Shown piece by piece: positions 53,631-63,800 of a DNA stretch of 64,000 nt. The stretch is from a virus. The stretch is from IMG/VR virus record IMGVR_UViG_3300025168_000038, positions 44,144-108,143 of that record, one strand, 5' to 3'. A model generated the notes under the pieces. The model did not search any database, was not told the origin of the DNA, and saw only the letters and a list, made by a program, of their open reading frames with translations. Every line of letters begins with the position of its first letter. Position 1 is the stretch's first letter. The position numbers and the translations under genes are program-made.

Positions 53631-53680
53631 CCCAACGTTTGCAGTAGAAAACCAACAAACCACTACTTGCTGTTGTTGTA

Positions 53681-54241
53681 TTATGCTGCCAGTGTAGAAA
53701 ACAATATTTCTAGTGGCTTACAATTAGCACTATTACCATTATCTACTACTTTTACTTTATATGCTGTACTAGCAGTTAAATTACTTATAGTATAATTATT
53801 TATAGTTGTTACAACAGGAGTTGTATTTTGAAGTACCCAACCTCCTGGTGCAATTTGTGTATCTATATATATATTTAAACCAGTACTTGAACTCCATACA
53901 CCATCCCATAAGACTGATGCTGTTGAACTAGTTATGACTCCTGCATATACATTATATGGATCATGTTGTAAATCACTTGATGTACAAGCACCTAATCCGT
54001 TTGATAAGATCATAGCATATTTTTGTATAATTGAATCTAATCTTTCTCCTTTTGTTATAGTTATTCTTGCTGATGCATCACCTATTTGAAAAGAAGTTCC
54101 ACAATAGCTTACGCATTCAGCACATTGTATATCATCACATCTTTCACTACCTACACTACAATCAGTATAAGTACATGCGTTAGTTAATGCTGTATCAGCA
54201 CACCCACATTGAGAACTACATTTTGTACAATTACATGCCAT
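53681..54241 (-). CDS. Cys-rich protein with FN3-like C-terminal domain
   Basis: 186 residues. The first 47 contain eleven Cys (CNCTKCSSQCGC, then CTYTDC, CDDIQCAECVSYC), a dense metal- or disulfide-type knot. After a short helix (RLDSIIQKYAMILSNGLG), the C-terminal 90 residues are beta-rich and end in the pattern INNYTISNLTASTAYKVKVVD, which is the last part of a fibronectin type III domain. I recall the same N-terminal Cys pattern from other marine phages, function unknown. It follows the 746-residue vWA/FN3 gene by 17 bp and ends at a strong terminator, so the two genes form one unit. It is probably a tail-tip or baseplate component; the Cys role is open. Confidence 0.65.
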   Translation of the reverse strand: MACNCTKCSSQCGCADTALTNACTYTDCSVGSERCDDIQCAECVSYCGTSFQIGDASARITITKGERLDSIIQKYAMILSNGLGACTSSDLQHDPYNVYAGVITSSTASVLWDGVWSSSTGLNIYIDTQIAPGGWVLQNTTPVVTTINNYTISNLTASTAYKVKVVDNGNSANCKPLEILFSTLAA

Positions 54242-54258
54242 TTTTTTTCTTTTTTAAT

Positions 54259-56499
54259 TTATGAGCAACTTGTTACTATTAGGTTATTAATTTGTGATCC
54301 ATTAACCACATTAAAGTAACCTCCTGAAGTTTGTGTTGCTAACTCTCTCCATGGATAAATTACTGTTCCGTTAATAGTTCCACTTAAATCAACTCCAGCT
54401 CCAACAACAATATATTTAATTCCTTGATTATTTGCATTTGCAATTGTTTGTTGAATTCCTGACCATGTAGTTTGATTAAATGCTTGTGATGTACCACCTG
54501 GTAATCTATCAGTTGTAATTACTACAAACTTAGCAACGCCAGATCTAAATGCTCCTGCAAGAACACTACCACCTGTTACAAGGCTAGAAGTATAATCAGT
54601 TGGACTATTTGTTGTTCCAATACCAACTCCCATATTAACACATGTTCCATTTACTTGTCCTCTAAGTTTAGCTAATTGAGATGTAAATGTTGCTCCATTA
54701 TCATTTTGGAACATTTCCCATGCTGTAGCAACTTGATATGAACCAGTTGATCCAACAAGATTTAATTTTTGTGCTGTAGGTAAATTTGTATAATCTGTAC
54801 AAGAATTATAAGCAGGTGTTGTAGCAGTTGTTTGATCAGAAGTTACTAATGCCATTCTATAAACATTAGAACCAGATGATGCATTAATTTGATTTACCAT
54901 ACTTGTTACATCATTTTGTAAAGCTGCAACATTAGTAGAATTAGTAGATGTATAGTCTACTACAAATGCTACATCCATACCTGCATTACATGCTATTGAT
55001 GCTGCAGCAGTATTAAATGGTACTGATGTACATATTTCTGATGCACCACCAAATGTAGTTGTTACTCTTACATTATATGGTGTATTAGCTGTTAAGCCAG
55101 TAAAGTTATGTGAAACTGTACCTGTTGGGTTATTTTGTGTATATGTTGCTACAATAACATTTCCTGCACCTAATATGTCAATTTTGTATACTGCTGTAGA
55201 TCCTAATAATTGTGTGAAAGATACTGTTGCCAATGTTGAAGTTATTGCGGTTACATTAATTAATGATGGACAAGGTACAATACCTTTTATAGATGATGAT
55301 TGTTGAGTGTCACATGTATCTACACCGTTTGTAAATCCATAGTGCAAGTCTACAGATAAATTTTGTGCAGTGTTTAATGCTGATACAGATATATCTACTC
55401 CAGCACTATTATTTTGTAATGTGCTTACATTAACTGTTGATTGAGCAACTACTCCTGCTACATCTGTTATTTTTATTATACTAAATCCTGAAGCGTCATT
55501 AAAACCACTTGGTACAGTAGATGTTTGAAAATTAAAATTAACACTTGTAATCAATCCAGTTGATGATATTATATTAGTAGTTGTATATCCATATACTATA
55601 CTCTCACATCCTGATGGACAACAATTTGTTTGTATAGATGCTATTGCTGCATAAAGATCATCCATCACTATCCATGAATTTTGAATAGACTGAGCTAAAG
55701 TTGTAACTGAAGCGTTCCATCCACCTAAAGCACCATAAGCTGCATTATTTCCTGATAGAGATAATGTAGATGATGTAATAGTAGTTTGACCTATTGCTAG
55801 ATTAATAGCAGCTGGTAAACCTACTGCAGTTTCTAATGCACAGAAACGTACTTCCAAAGCTAATAATAAAACTGATACATCTGTAAGTACTCCTACATTT
55901 ATAATGCATGTTGGTACTACTTGCTTTTCTACTACTGCAGAAGAACACGGTAATACACATGCTTCTAATATATCTAATCTACTACTATAACTTGTAAGTG
56001 TGGTATTAATTACTTGTATGCTTGCTAAATTTGTACATACCTGTTGAGATATTAATGTAGCAAATAAATCTAAACGTAAAGTTGTTACTGGATTACCAAG
56101 AGAATCATTGTACTGCAAACATGCAGGTAATGTCATAATTGGTAAATTATCCTGTACTTGAGATCTAGTAGACGCAGAACTAGAACTATTAGGAACTTGT
56201 CCTGATCCAGTGTTAGCACATATTTGTACTACCATTGCTTGTAGAACTGGAACTAAATCTGTTGGAGTTATACCAGGAATATTTAAACAAGTTAAATCTA
56301 AACCAGTTAATGAAGGGTTTGAAGTTACACCATCAGTAATAAGCTTACATACTTTTGTTGCTAACTTATGTGTAACATCAGTAATTGTATCACCGGTGCA
56401 TAAGTCTATACATGTGATATCTGGTCCTTGCCAGACTACACAATTAGATGAAATATTATCACATCCATTTGTGGTACCGCTTGAATTTGTTGGGATCAT
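54259..56499 (-). CDS. Tail protein with FN3 and von Willebrand A-like domains
   Basis: 746 residues. The N-terminus is Cys-containing (NCVVWQGPDITCIDLCTGD, residues about 19-37), a block I recall from marine phage tail proteins. It is followed by helical and Ser/Thr-rich segments with a few further Cys. At about 410-500 a fibronectin type III-like domain ends SHNFTGLTANTPYNVRVTT. From about 510 to the end lies a von Willebrand A-type fold: MDVAFVVDYTSTNS (Asp515), then alternating strands and helices, KFVVITTDR and KYIVVGAG. The usual DxSxS metal motif reads DYTST, so metal binding may be altered. The domain types point to adhesion to other proteins or the cell surface. It is preceded by the shared promoter-like motif and followed by the Cys-rich gene. 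Confidence 0.7.
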   Translation of the reverse strand: MIPTNSSGTTNGCDNISSNCVVWQGPDITCIDLCTGDTITDVTHKLATKVCKLITDGVTSNPSLTGLDLTCLNIPGITPTDLVPVLQAMVVQICANTGSGQVPNSSSSASTRSQVQDNLPIMTLPACLQYNDSLGNPVTTLRLDLFATLISQQVCTNLASIQVINTTLTSYSSRLDILEACVLPCSSAVVEKQVVPTCIINVGVLTDVSVLLLALEVRFCALETAVGLPAAINLAIGQTTITSSTLSLSGNNAAYGALGGWNASVTTLAQSIQNSWIVMDDLYAAIASIQTNCCPSGCESIVYGYTTTNIISSTGLITSVNFNFQTSTVPSGFNDASGFSIIKITDVAGVVAQSTVNVSTLQNNSAGVDISVSALNTAQNLSVDLHYGFTNGVDTCDTQQSSSIKGIVPCPSLINVTAITSTLATVSFTQLLGSTAVYKIDILGAGNVIVATYTQNNPTGTVSHNFTGLTANTPYNVRVTTTFGGASEICTSVPFNTAAASIACNAGMDVAFVVDYTSTNSTNVAALQNDVTSMVNQINASSGSNVYRMALVTSDQTTATTPAYNSCTDYTNLPTAQKLNLVGSTGSYQVATAWEMFQNDNGATFTSQLAKLRGQVNGTCVNMGVGIGTTNSPTDYTSSLVTGGSVLAGAFRSGVAKFVVITTDRLPGGTSQAFNQTTWSGIQQTIANANNQGIKYIVVGAGVDLSGTINGTVIYPWRELATQTSGGYFNVVNGSQINNLIVTSCS

Positions 56500-56545
56500 A
56501 AATGTTCTTTTTACTGTAACGTGTTAGCTTCTTACTACTATACAG

Positions 56546-56561
56546 TAATAATATACAAAAT
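56546..56561 (-). promoter_or_regulatory. Shared AT motif, copy 4 (candidate phage promoter)
   Basis: Minus-strand ATTTTGTATATTATTA, identical over 16 bp to the copies at 5850 and 5925, 46 bp upstream of the 746-residue gene. It abuts and overlaps by two bases a 13-bp inverted repeat. Confidence 0.5.
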
Positions 56562-56601
56562 TTTTTAAAACCAAACAAGTTAATGTAAGGTTTTAAAAAA
56601 T
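56560..56601 (-). repeat. 13-bp perfect inverted repeat between genes
   Basis: ATTTTTTAAAACC and GGTTTTAAAAAAT (arms 56589-56601 and 56560-56572 on the minus strand) pair perfectly around a 16-base loop, 25 bp after the stop of the 90-residue gene. It could be an AT-rich terminator or an operator for the motif it touches. Confidence 0.6.
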
Positions 56602-56626
56602 CTTATAAAACAAATATGAAAGGGTA

Positions 56627-56899
56627 TTATACTTTTGCTAATTCAGCAACTTCTTCTTCTTCTTTTATTTCTGAAATAACTCCGTCTTCTAAACTAATGT
56701 TGACGTTACCATATTTTTTTTCTAGTTTGCCAGTTTCTTTTTTCCACTCTTTTTGTAATTCTACATGAGATGAAGTTAATTGATTTTGTACAATTACTGC
56801 ATTACCTAAATTCATAACAACAGTATTGATACGTTGTTGTAAATCTCTAATGCCTTCTAGTTCTTTATCAGAAACTTTTTTTGCTTTTGATTTTGCCAT
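56627..56899 (-). CDS. Small coiled-coil hypothetical protein
   Basis: 90 residues: a Lys-rich start (MAKSKAKKVSDKELEGIRDL), a long heptad-like helix (QQRINTVVMNLGNAVIVQNQ, then SSHVELQKEWKKETGKLEKK) and a strand-like KYGNVNISLEDGVISEI followed by an acidic end. I recall the same design (helix pair, then KYGNVNINLEDG) from small proteins beside tail genes in marine phages, function unknown. A promoter of exact Bacteroidota type lies just upstream, and an inverted repeat follows its stop, so it may be transcribed on its own. Confidence 0.6.
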   Translation of the reverse strand: MAKSKAKKVSDKELEGIRDLQQRINTVVMNLGNAVIVQNQLTSSHVELQKEWKKETGKLEKKYGNVNISLEDGVISEIKEEEEVAELAKV

Positions 56900-56929
56900 T
56901 TTAATATTGGTTTTAAATAATTATATAAA

Positions 56930-56959
56930 CAAAGATAATAATAAAATTTTTATTTCCAA
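56930..56959 (-). promoter_or_regulatory. Bacteroidota-type promoter (TTG-N19-TATCTTTG)
   Basis: On the minus strand TTG (56959-56957), exactly 19 bases, then TATCTTTG (56937-56930), an exact match to the Bacteroidota -33/-7 consensus TTG-N19-TAnnTTTG. The -33 element lies in the last codons of the upstream 166-residue gene. The ATG of the 90-residue gene is about 30 bp downstream. The host housekeeping polymerase could use it. Confidence 0.6.
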
Positions 56960-57450
56960 GGCAGTTTAGTAATTATTTTATATTCTGGCATCAATTCTTT
57001 CTTTATTGTCTGACGCATATCTAGAACATAACCACTTCTAACATTATTTATTAAATGTTTTATTACCTCTTGTTTATTGATTGAGTTAAAGTCTTTGCTA
57101 AATACAGGATCATTATCATTCTCTTTAATTACATATACACCTTGTACACTACTACTACCAGGTTTATAATTATCTTTTTGTGATTTAGGAATAACCATTG
57201 TTCCTTTATATACAAAAAGTATTTCTTCTACAAGATTTTTATGATCAACCTTTAATGACTCAACACTAAAACTATATCTTATAAATGGTTTTTCTTTTTT
57301 TCTTAATTCTACTATCCTAGTCTTTTCTGCTTCTTCTTTAATAAATATACTTTTAATTTTATCTATAAAAGATTTCTTTACAGGCTTTGTAACTTTCTTT
57401 TTTACAACTTTTTTAGTTGCAGCTGGTTTTTTTGTTTGTTTCTTTTTCAT
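56950..57450 (-). CDS. Hypothetical protein with Lys-rich N-terminus
   Basis: 166 residues. The first 55 are very basic (KKKQTKKPAATKKVVKKKVT, then KSFIDKIKSIFIKEEAEK), followed by a compact region of alternating strands and helices (RYSFSVESLKVDHKNLVEEI, LFVYKGTMVIPKSQ, VQGVYVIKENDNDPVF, IKHLINNVRSGYVLDMRQ). No known domain is recognised. It lies between the 143-residue fibre-associated gene (12 bp upstream) and the 90-residue gene, in line with a structural or assembly role. Its end overlaps the promoter of the next gene. Confidence 0.55.
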   Translation of the reverse strand: MKKKQTKKPAATKKVVKKKVTKPVKKSFIDKIKSIFIKEEAEKTRIVELRKKEKPFIRYSFSVESLKVDHKNLVEEILFVYKGTMVIPKSQKDNYKPGSSSVQGVYVIKENDNDPVFSKDFNSINKQEVIKHLINNVRSGYVLDMRQTIKKELMPEYKIITKLPWK

Positions 57451-57461
57451 GATTTATATTA

Positions 57462-57893
57462 TTATGGGCATTCTTCTGGAGTAAATGTACACGTCTTAGC
57501 ATTATGATAACCATAAAAGCCAATCTGATCATAGTAATAGCCAACTGGTGCACACGTTGTACAAGTGTTGTTAGTATATAATGCAGTAGCATTTTCAGTA
57601 CTTGTAGCATTCATATACCTAGTTACATTAGTTTCTCCTTGTTCACAATATTCATCTGGGTCATTTTCTCCAGTAAAGTAAAATGTTTGTGCTTGACATA
57701 CCGCACCACCTCCTGCACTCTTACCATAAAAGTCTTGTATTGAAATTGTACCTGATGATACATTTGCTAATGTTCTAAAGTTAGTTTGATTTAAACTAGA
57801 ATTAGCATTTTGTGCTAAACTAAGTTCTAAATTAATAGATCTGTCCGTAGCAGTACCTCCTATTGATAATGATCCGCTAGTTACTAATGTCAT
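57462..57893 (-). CDS. Fibre-associated small structural protein
   Basis: 143 residues. The N-terminal 60 follow a pattern common in phage structural operons: SGSLSIGGTATDRSINLELS, then SLNQTNFRTLANVSSGTISI with DFYGKS at the end. The second half is Cys-rich (VCQAQTFYFTG, DEYCEQGETN, CTTCAPVGYYYDQ, CTFTPEECP), suggesting a small disulfide- or metal-bound domain, perhaps at the fibre tip. Its start overlaps the 3' end of the large fibre gene by 17 bp, so the two are translated together. The pattern is recognised from memory; function is inferred from the neighbour. Confidence 0.65.
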   Translation of the reverse strand: MTLVTSGSLSIGGTATDRSINLELSLAQNANSSLNQTNFRTLANVSSGTISIQDFYGKSAGGGAVCQAQTFYFTGENDPDEYCEQGETNVTRYMNATSTENATALYTNNTCTTCAPVGYYYDQIGFYGYHNAKTCTFTPEECP

Positions 57894-60800
57894 TTATCTG
57901 TGCTTTAAGTTCATCTATTTGTTTCTGTTGATCTTTTACTGCTTCAATAAGATAACCAACAAGGTTACCATATGCTACAGATTTCATACCATCTTCCTTC
58001 TCATTAGTCATTACTAATTCAGGTGCAACTTTTTCAAGCTCTTGTGCAATAACACCAGAACCAGCTTTACCATCTTTAGTGTATGAGACACCTCTCATAT
58101 CTAAAACTTTAGAACCATCTAAAGTTTCTATATCATCTTTTAATCTTTCATCAGAGAATGCAGTAATATTACCAGTAGCTGTAAAGTTTCCACCGTCAGC
58201 ATCAAAAGTAAATCTTGTAGCATTACCACTATTTCCATCTCTTATTTTAAAGTCTTCTCCATTGTTTATATCCATAAACATATCAGAACCACTAAAAAAC
58301 ATTTCTATATCATCACCAGTTCCAAAACGTAATATATCATTATCAGCTAAATCAATGGCCCCCCTAACATTTAATGTATTAGTAACAGTTAAATTAGAAA
58401 AGCTACTTGTACCTGTTTGTAAAAAAGGTAGATCATTTAGTGTATATTTAACTGTTGCTCCTGTACCACTTGAAGATGTAGAAATTAATAATTCATCATC
58501 TACATCAGGAGTACCTGAACCACCTGGTGCATCATTAATTAATCCTGACGTACCATAGTCTACTGCTAAAGACACAGATCCACTTGCACCACCGCCTGTC
58601 AATCCACTTCCTGCAGATACATTAGTTATATCTCCAACACTAGTTGTATAACCAGCTCCGTTAGTTAGTTGGTTATTATTAGTAATAGTACAATTCAAAG
58701 TTACTGAACCTGAGCTTCCCCCACCTGACATACCTGTTCCTGCACTAACATTTGTAATATCTCCAGAATTATTTGTAAATGGTAAATTACTTATAGTTGA
58801 TTTAGCAACATTAGTTGTAGATGCACTACTAACAAGTATTTGATCTGAAGTACTTAGCGTACCTGTAGCTGTGTTAGGTGCATCTAATATAATATTATCA
58901 CTTCCTACATAATCAACAGCAACAGAAACACTTCCTGAACTACCACCACCAGTTAAACCATCACCTGCACTTACATTAGTTATGTCACCATTATTATTAG
59001 TAAATGGTAAATCAGATACATTTCCATATTGTATATCATTATTACTTACGTCACTATATATTATCTTATCTGTTGTTGCTATAGCTGAACCAGTAGCATC
59101 TACACTAGCCAATATGAAATTATCTGTACCAGCATAATCCATTGTAACTGTTATAGTTTCATTGCTTGATTGATTTGTTGTAAAATTACCTGAAGCACCA
59201 GAGTTTATACGTATACCATCAGCACCTGCAATTGTTATAGTTGCATTATTAGCATTTACTACACCTAAATTACTTCGTGCACCAGATGCAGTACTAGATC
59301 CTGTACCACCATTTGCCACAGAGAGATCAGTACCTGACCAATCTGAATTACTAATAGAAAGTGTACCACCTAACGTTACTGTACCAGTTGATGTAATTGT
59401 TCCACCTGATAGTGTTAAACCATTTACTGATCCTGACGTAGCTACACTTGTAACACCTGAAACAACTGAACTTGAAGCTGCCCCTATAAAAGTTCTAATA
59501 GCAGAAGGACTACTACAGTATCTTGTATAATTATCTGAGCTATTGTTAACTCTAAAAGCAATTGCTCCAGATATAGTACTTTGATTTGCGTAATTAGCTC
59601 TAAGTAATCTAACATTAAGATCTGCAGATGAATCTCTATAAGCAATAGTACTTGCTGTTGCAGCAGTTGTTGCGTTTGAAGTTACTGTAAATGTAGTGTT
59701 ACCACTTTGATTTGCAGTAGCATCCATAGAACCGCTTAATCCATTACCACTTGTTCTTCCGTCAATTTGACCATTACCAACTGATGAAGAAGTTATGTAG
59801 TTAGCATCATTTTCAAATGTAGAATTACTAATATTACCAGCTGCAATTTTAAATTGACTACCAGAACTATTTACAACTGCAAAAAAATCTGCATTACCAC
59901 CAGTTGCTGTTGTTGCTAATCCATTTAAATTTAAAGATAGAGTACCCGTAGATGTAATAGTTCCACCAGTTAAACCTGTACTAGTTGCTACTGAAGTAAC
60001 ACCAGCACTTGAACTTGTACCAGCACCTATAAGACTTCTTACCTCTGCTGCAGTAATACCACTAGCTAAAGATGGTGTAGATCCATTTGTTGTTATAGCT
60101 GGTAAAGGACCATCATAATTTAATGTAATAGTTTCATTTGCAGTACTTACAACAGAACTAATATTTGTACCTCCTATTATACCAACTGTTTGTCCATTTG
60201 ATATAGTAAAAGTAGTTCCTTGACCAGAAGCTAAATTACTTACACCAAAACCTGTCATAGTACCACTACCTGTGCCAGCTCCAATTAAACTTCTTACTTC
60301 TGCAGCTGAAATTCCACTATTTAAACTTGGTGAAGAACCATTACTTAATATAGCTGGAGTACCAGTATCATTAACAACTCCTAAGTTACTTCTAGCTCCT
60401 GATGCTGTGCTTGAACCTGTTCCTCCATTAGCAACTGATAAGTCTGTTCCAGACCAATCACCGTTGTTAATTGAAAGTGTCCCTCCTAAAGTAACAGTAC
60501 CTGTAGATGTTATTGTACCTCCACTCAAAGTTAATCCATTTACACTACCAGATGTTCCAACAGATGTAACTCCAGCAGAAGAGCTTGTTCCCGCTCCTAT
60601 GAGACTTCTTATTTCTGCTCCAGTTACACCAGATGCTAAAGTAGGAGTTCCACCACCGCTAAATATACCTGGTTCTGCAAAAGATGTAAAACCAGAATTA
60701 TTGTTAAATATACTTAATGGTATAGATGAAATTGTACTTTTTCTTTCCGCATTACCATCTAATGATATTAAATGATCTGTTCCAACTAGAGTTCCTGAAT

Positions 60801-63800
60801 CTGCAAATTCACTTAAATCTAAAGCTAAATTTACTGTACCACCATTGGTTACAGTTGCTCCTCCATCTAACCCTGTTGCTGTGTTTATTACAAAGCTTGA
60901 CATTGTGCCTTGAGGATTACTAAATGATGTAGTATAAGTACCACCATCATTTTGTGTAAGTGTTAATGTTATTGTAGAAGAACCTGAGTCACTAAAGCCA
61001 GTAATCATGTTATCATATGCAGAGTTAGATTCTGCTGAACTACCACCTGACCAAGTAACTGTACCACCAACAGCTAAAGCATTTGTTGATGTATTAAATG
61101 TCAGACCACTGTCACTTGTAATGTTTGACGCACTGTTCCATATTGATATTCTTCCTGCAGATCCAGAACCTGTTACATTACCAACTTGGGTATTATCTAT
61201 CTTCTGCCAAGCATCTGTTGCTTGATCAGAAAATACTGCCCAATCTCCTACGGCCCAATCTGTGATGCCATCTAGGTTAGTAGATCCTGCTACTGAAACT
61301 ATGTAGTATTCCCCTACTGTTCCTGATCCACTTGATAATGTTGGTGAGTTTGTACTTGCGTTCCATACCCCATCATATTTTAATACTCCTGTTACAGCTG
61401 TATTAATAGCTGTTTGTATTTGTGCTCCTGTTGCTAAGTTAGAAGAAGAAGAACTTACTGTACCTGTATTAGCTGTTACTGTAACCCCAGTAGTTCCACT
61501 TACCTGAATTGTGTTTGCGTTACCTGCAGATACAGTATTTACCTGCCCAGTTCCTCCTGTAGTTACACCAGTTACTCTACCGTATGCATCTACTGTAATA
61601 TTGTCTATCTTAGTACTGTTAGATGTAGAACCGTAAGTTCCAGCTCCTACACCACCAGTTGCCATGTTAATAGTAATTGTTTCATTACTACCTTGGTTAG
61701 TTGTAAAATTACCACCAGTTGTTAAGTTTGTACCTGCGGCTATAGTTATAGTTGCATTGTTTGCTGCAGAAGGTATACTTGGAAAAGAGGTAAGGTTACC
61801 TGCTCCGTTAACATACTGTGAAGAACTACCTGCCATTGTAATAGCAAGAGTACCTGATGTAGTTACTGCTGAACCTGTGTTAAATGCATTTCCTCCATGA
61901 GAAATTCCTACACTTGTTACAGTTCCTGTGTTAGTTGTAGCAGAAGTATTTATAGTAACAGTTGCTCCGCTTCGTACTGTTGTTATATTAGTACCCCCTG
62001 CTATATCTACACTTTCTCCATTTGAAATTGTTTCACTTCCTCCACTATCTGCTGTTAAAGTCCAAGTTGACATTGAACCTCCTGATGAAGTTACATATCC
62101 ACTATCATTAGTCCACTGAGAAATGTTTCCACTTTTGTTTGTGAGGGTATTAGTTGATGAAGCTGTTATGTATCCTGATCCGTTACTAAGTTGGTTATTG
62201 TTAGTTATTGTATTATTTAATGTTACACTACCTGATGTACCTCCTCCACTTAGTCCAGTTCCTGCCACTACTGCTGTTATATCACCCTGTGGCACACCAG
62301 ATATAGCGTTATCTACATAAGTTTTATTAGCCGCATCTGTGCCTGATGATACTGTATCAATACCTTGTATTCTACCTGTACCTGTAAGAGTAATACCTGT
62401 TTTTACAGTTAATACGCCAGGTAGATAGGACGTGGTATCAGCTCTATTAATATATGCATTACTTCTTCCTGCCCATCCACTGCTCCAATTATCAGGAGAA
62501 GAGTTAATTTCCAGTCCTGCCTCAGCATTTAAATAAACTGATTCACCTGTTTGACCTGTAGCATAAGAAGATGACTCACCTGCATTAAGTACAAGTTGTT
62601 GACCACTTTGAGTATCAATTCTTGATGTTTGTATACCACCTGAATTTGTAAATACTCCTACACCGCTAAATGTTTTAGTACCCGCTATACTTTGTGTACC
62701 TGTAGTTCTTACAACTGTACTGTCTAATTGAATAGTTCCTGTTGAAGTTATTGTACCACCTGTAATACCATTTGTAGTTGCTACAGACGTTACACCACTA
62801 CTTACACCACTAACAGCATTGTCTACATAAGCTTTAGTTGTAAAATTAGCTGCAGCAACCGGTGTTATACCAGATACTAAACCACCAAAAATTCCTGTTG
62901 TAGCTACATTTAAACCTGCATAACTTCTTAGTAATCCTAAAGTCTCAAGACCATCACTTACTCTAATAGCAGAATTAGCCGCTACTCTAGTCATAGTAAG
63001 TCCATTAATATTTATACCAGAATCAGTTGAAGAAATAAATGATGTAGCGGTAGCTGTACCTGCAAAAGTTGCATTTTGACTAGCATCTAGGACAAGTGCC
63101 AAAGTATCTTGTGTATAAAATCTCATTAATGAACCTAATGAAATTGCTCTTATATTTAAATTATCTCTGTCAGATGAATCTAAAGAAATTGCAGCTCTAG
63201 CTGTACCTGTATCAGTTAAATAAATATTATCTTCTGCATAAACATCTCCACTAGCTATCATATTCCCTGTTACATTAACACCTGTGTTTGTGGTTTCAAA
63301 CTTTTTAGAATCATTGTAAAATAAATCTACAGCAGCATTCTCAGTTAAAGTAATCCATCTTTTACCACTTCCATAAGTTTGAAAATACATATTATCAGAA
63401 GCTTGTATATACAGGTCTCCTGTGCCTGTGTCATTTATATAGCTATTACTTGCATTGTGGTATATTTGAAGGTCATCAACAGTTCCAAAATTAGCTTTTA
63501 CACCATCATTAAACCTTGCGTTTTTAAGAAACCTATTTACTTCATATTGTCCATCAATTTTAAAGTATTCTGCATCCCCACCCGCACCATTATCACATTG
63601 GAACGATATGATAGCATTATCTGCACGTTGCATAATATACATATCACCAGAAGTATTCTCTAGATAATTATCACTGCCATCGTTATATATTTTCAAGTCT
63701 GAACTTGATCCAAAGATTACCCTATTGGTACCCATGGCTATATTTCCAGTCATTGTACCACCAGTTAGTTCTAAGTATCTACCATCAAGATCAACTGTAA

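Noticed and set aside
58079-63663. Several plus-strand open frames of 60-170 codons opposite the large fibre gene
   Set aside because: They lie antisense to a strongly patterned fibre frame, have Pro/Val/Leu-biased composition expected from the complement of Gly/Thr/Ser repeats, and lack motifs or start context.
63753-63755. ATG as the start of the large fibre
   Set aside because: The frame stays open upstream to the edge with the same fibre-like composition (VDLDGRYLELTGGT), so this Met is internal.
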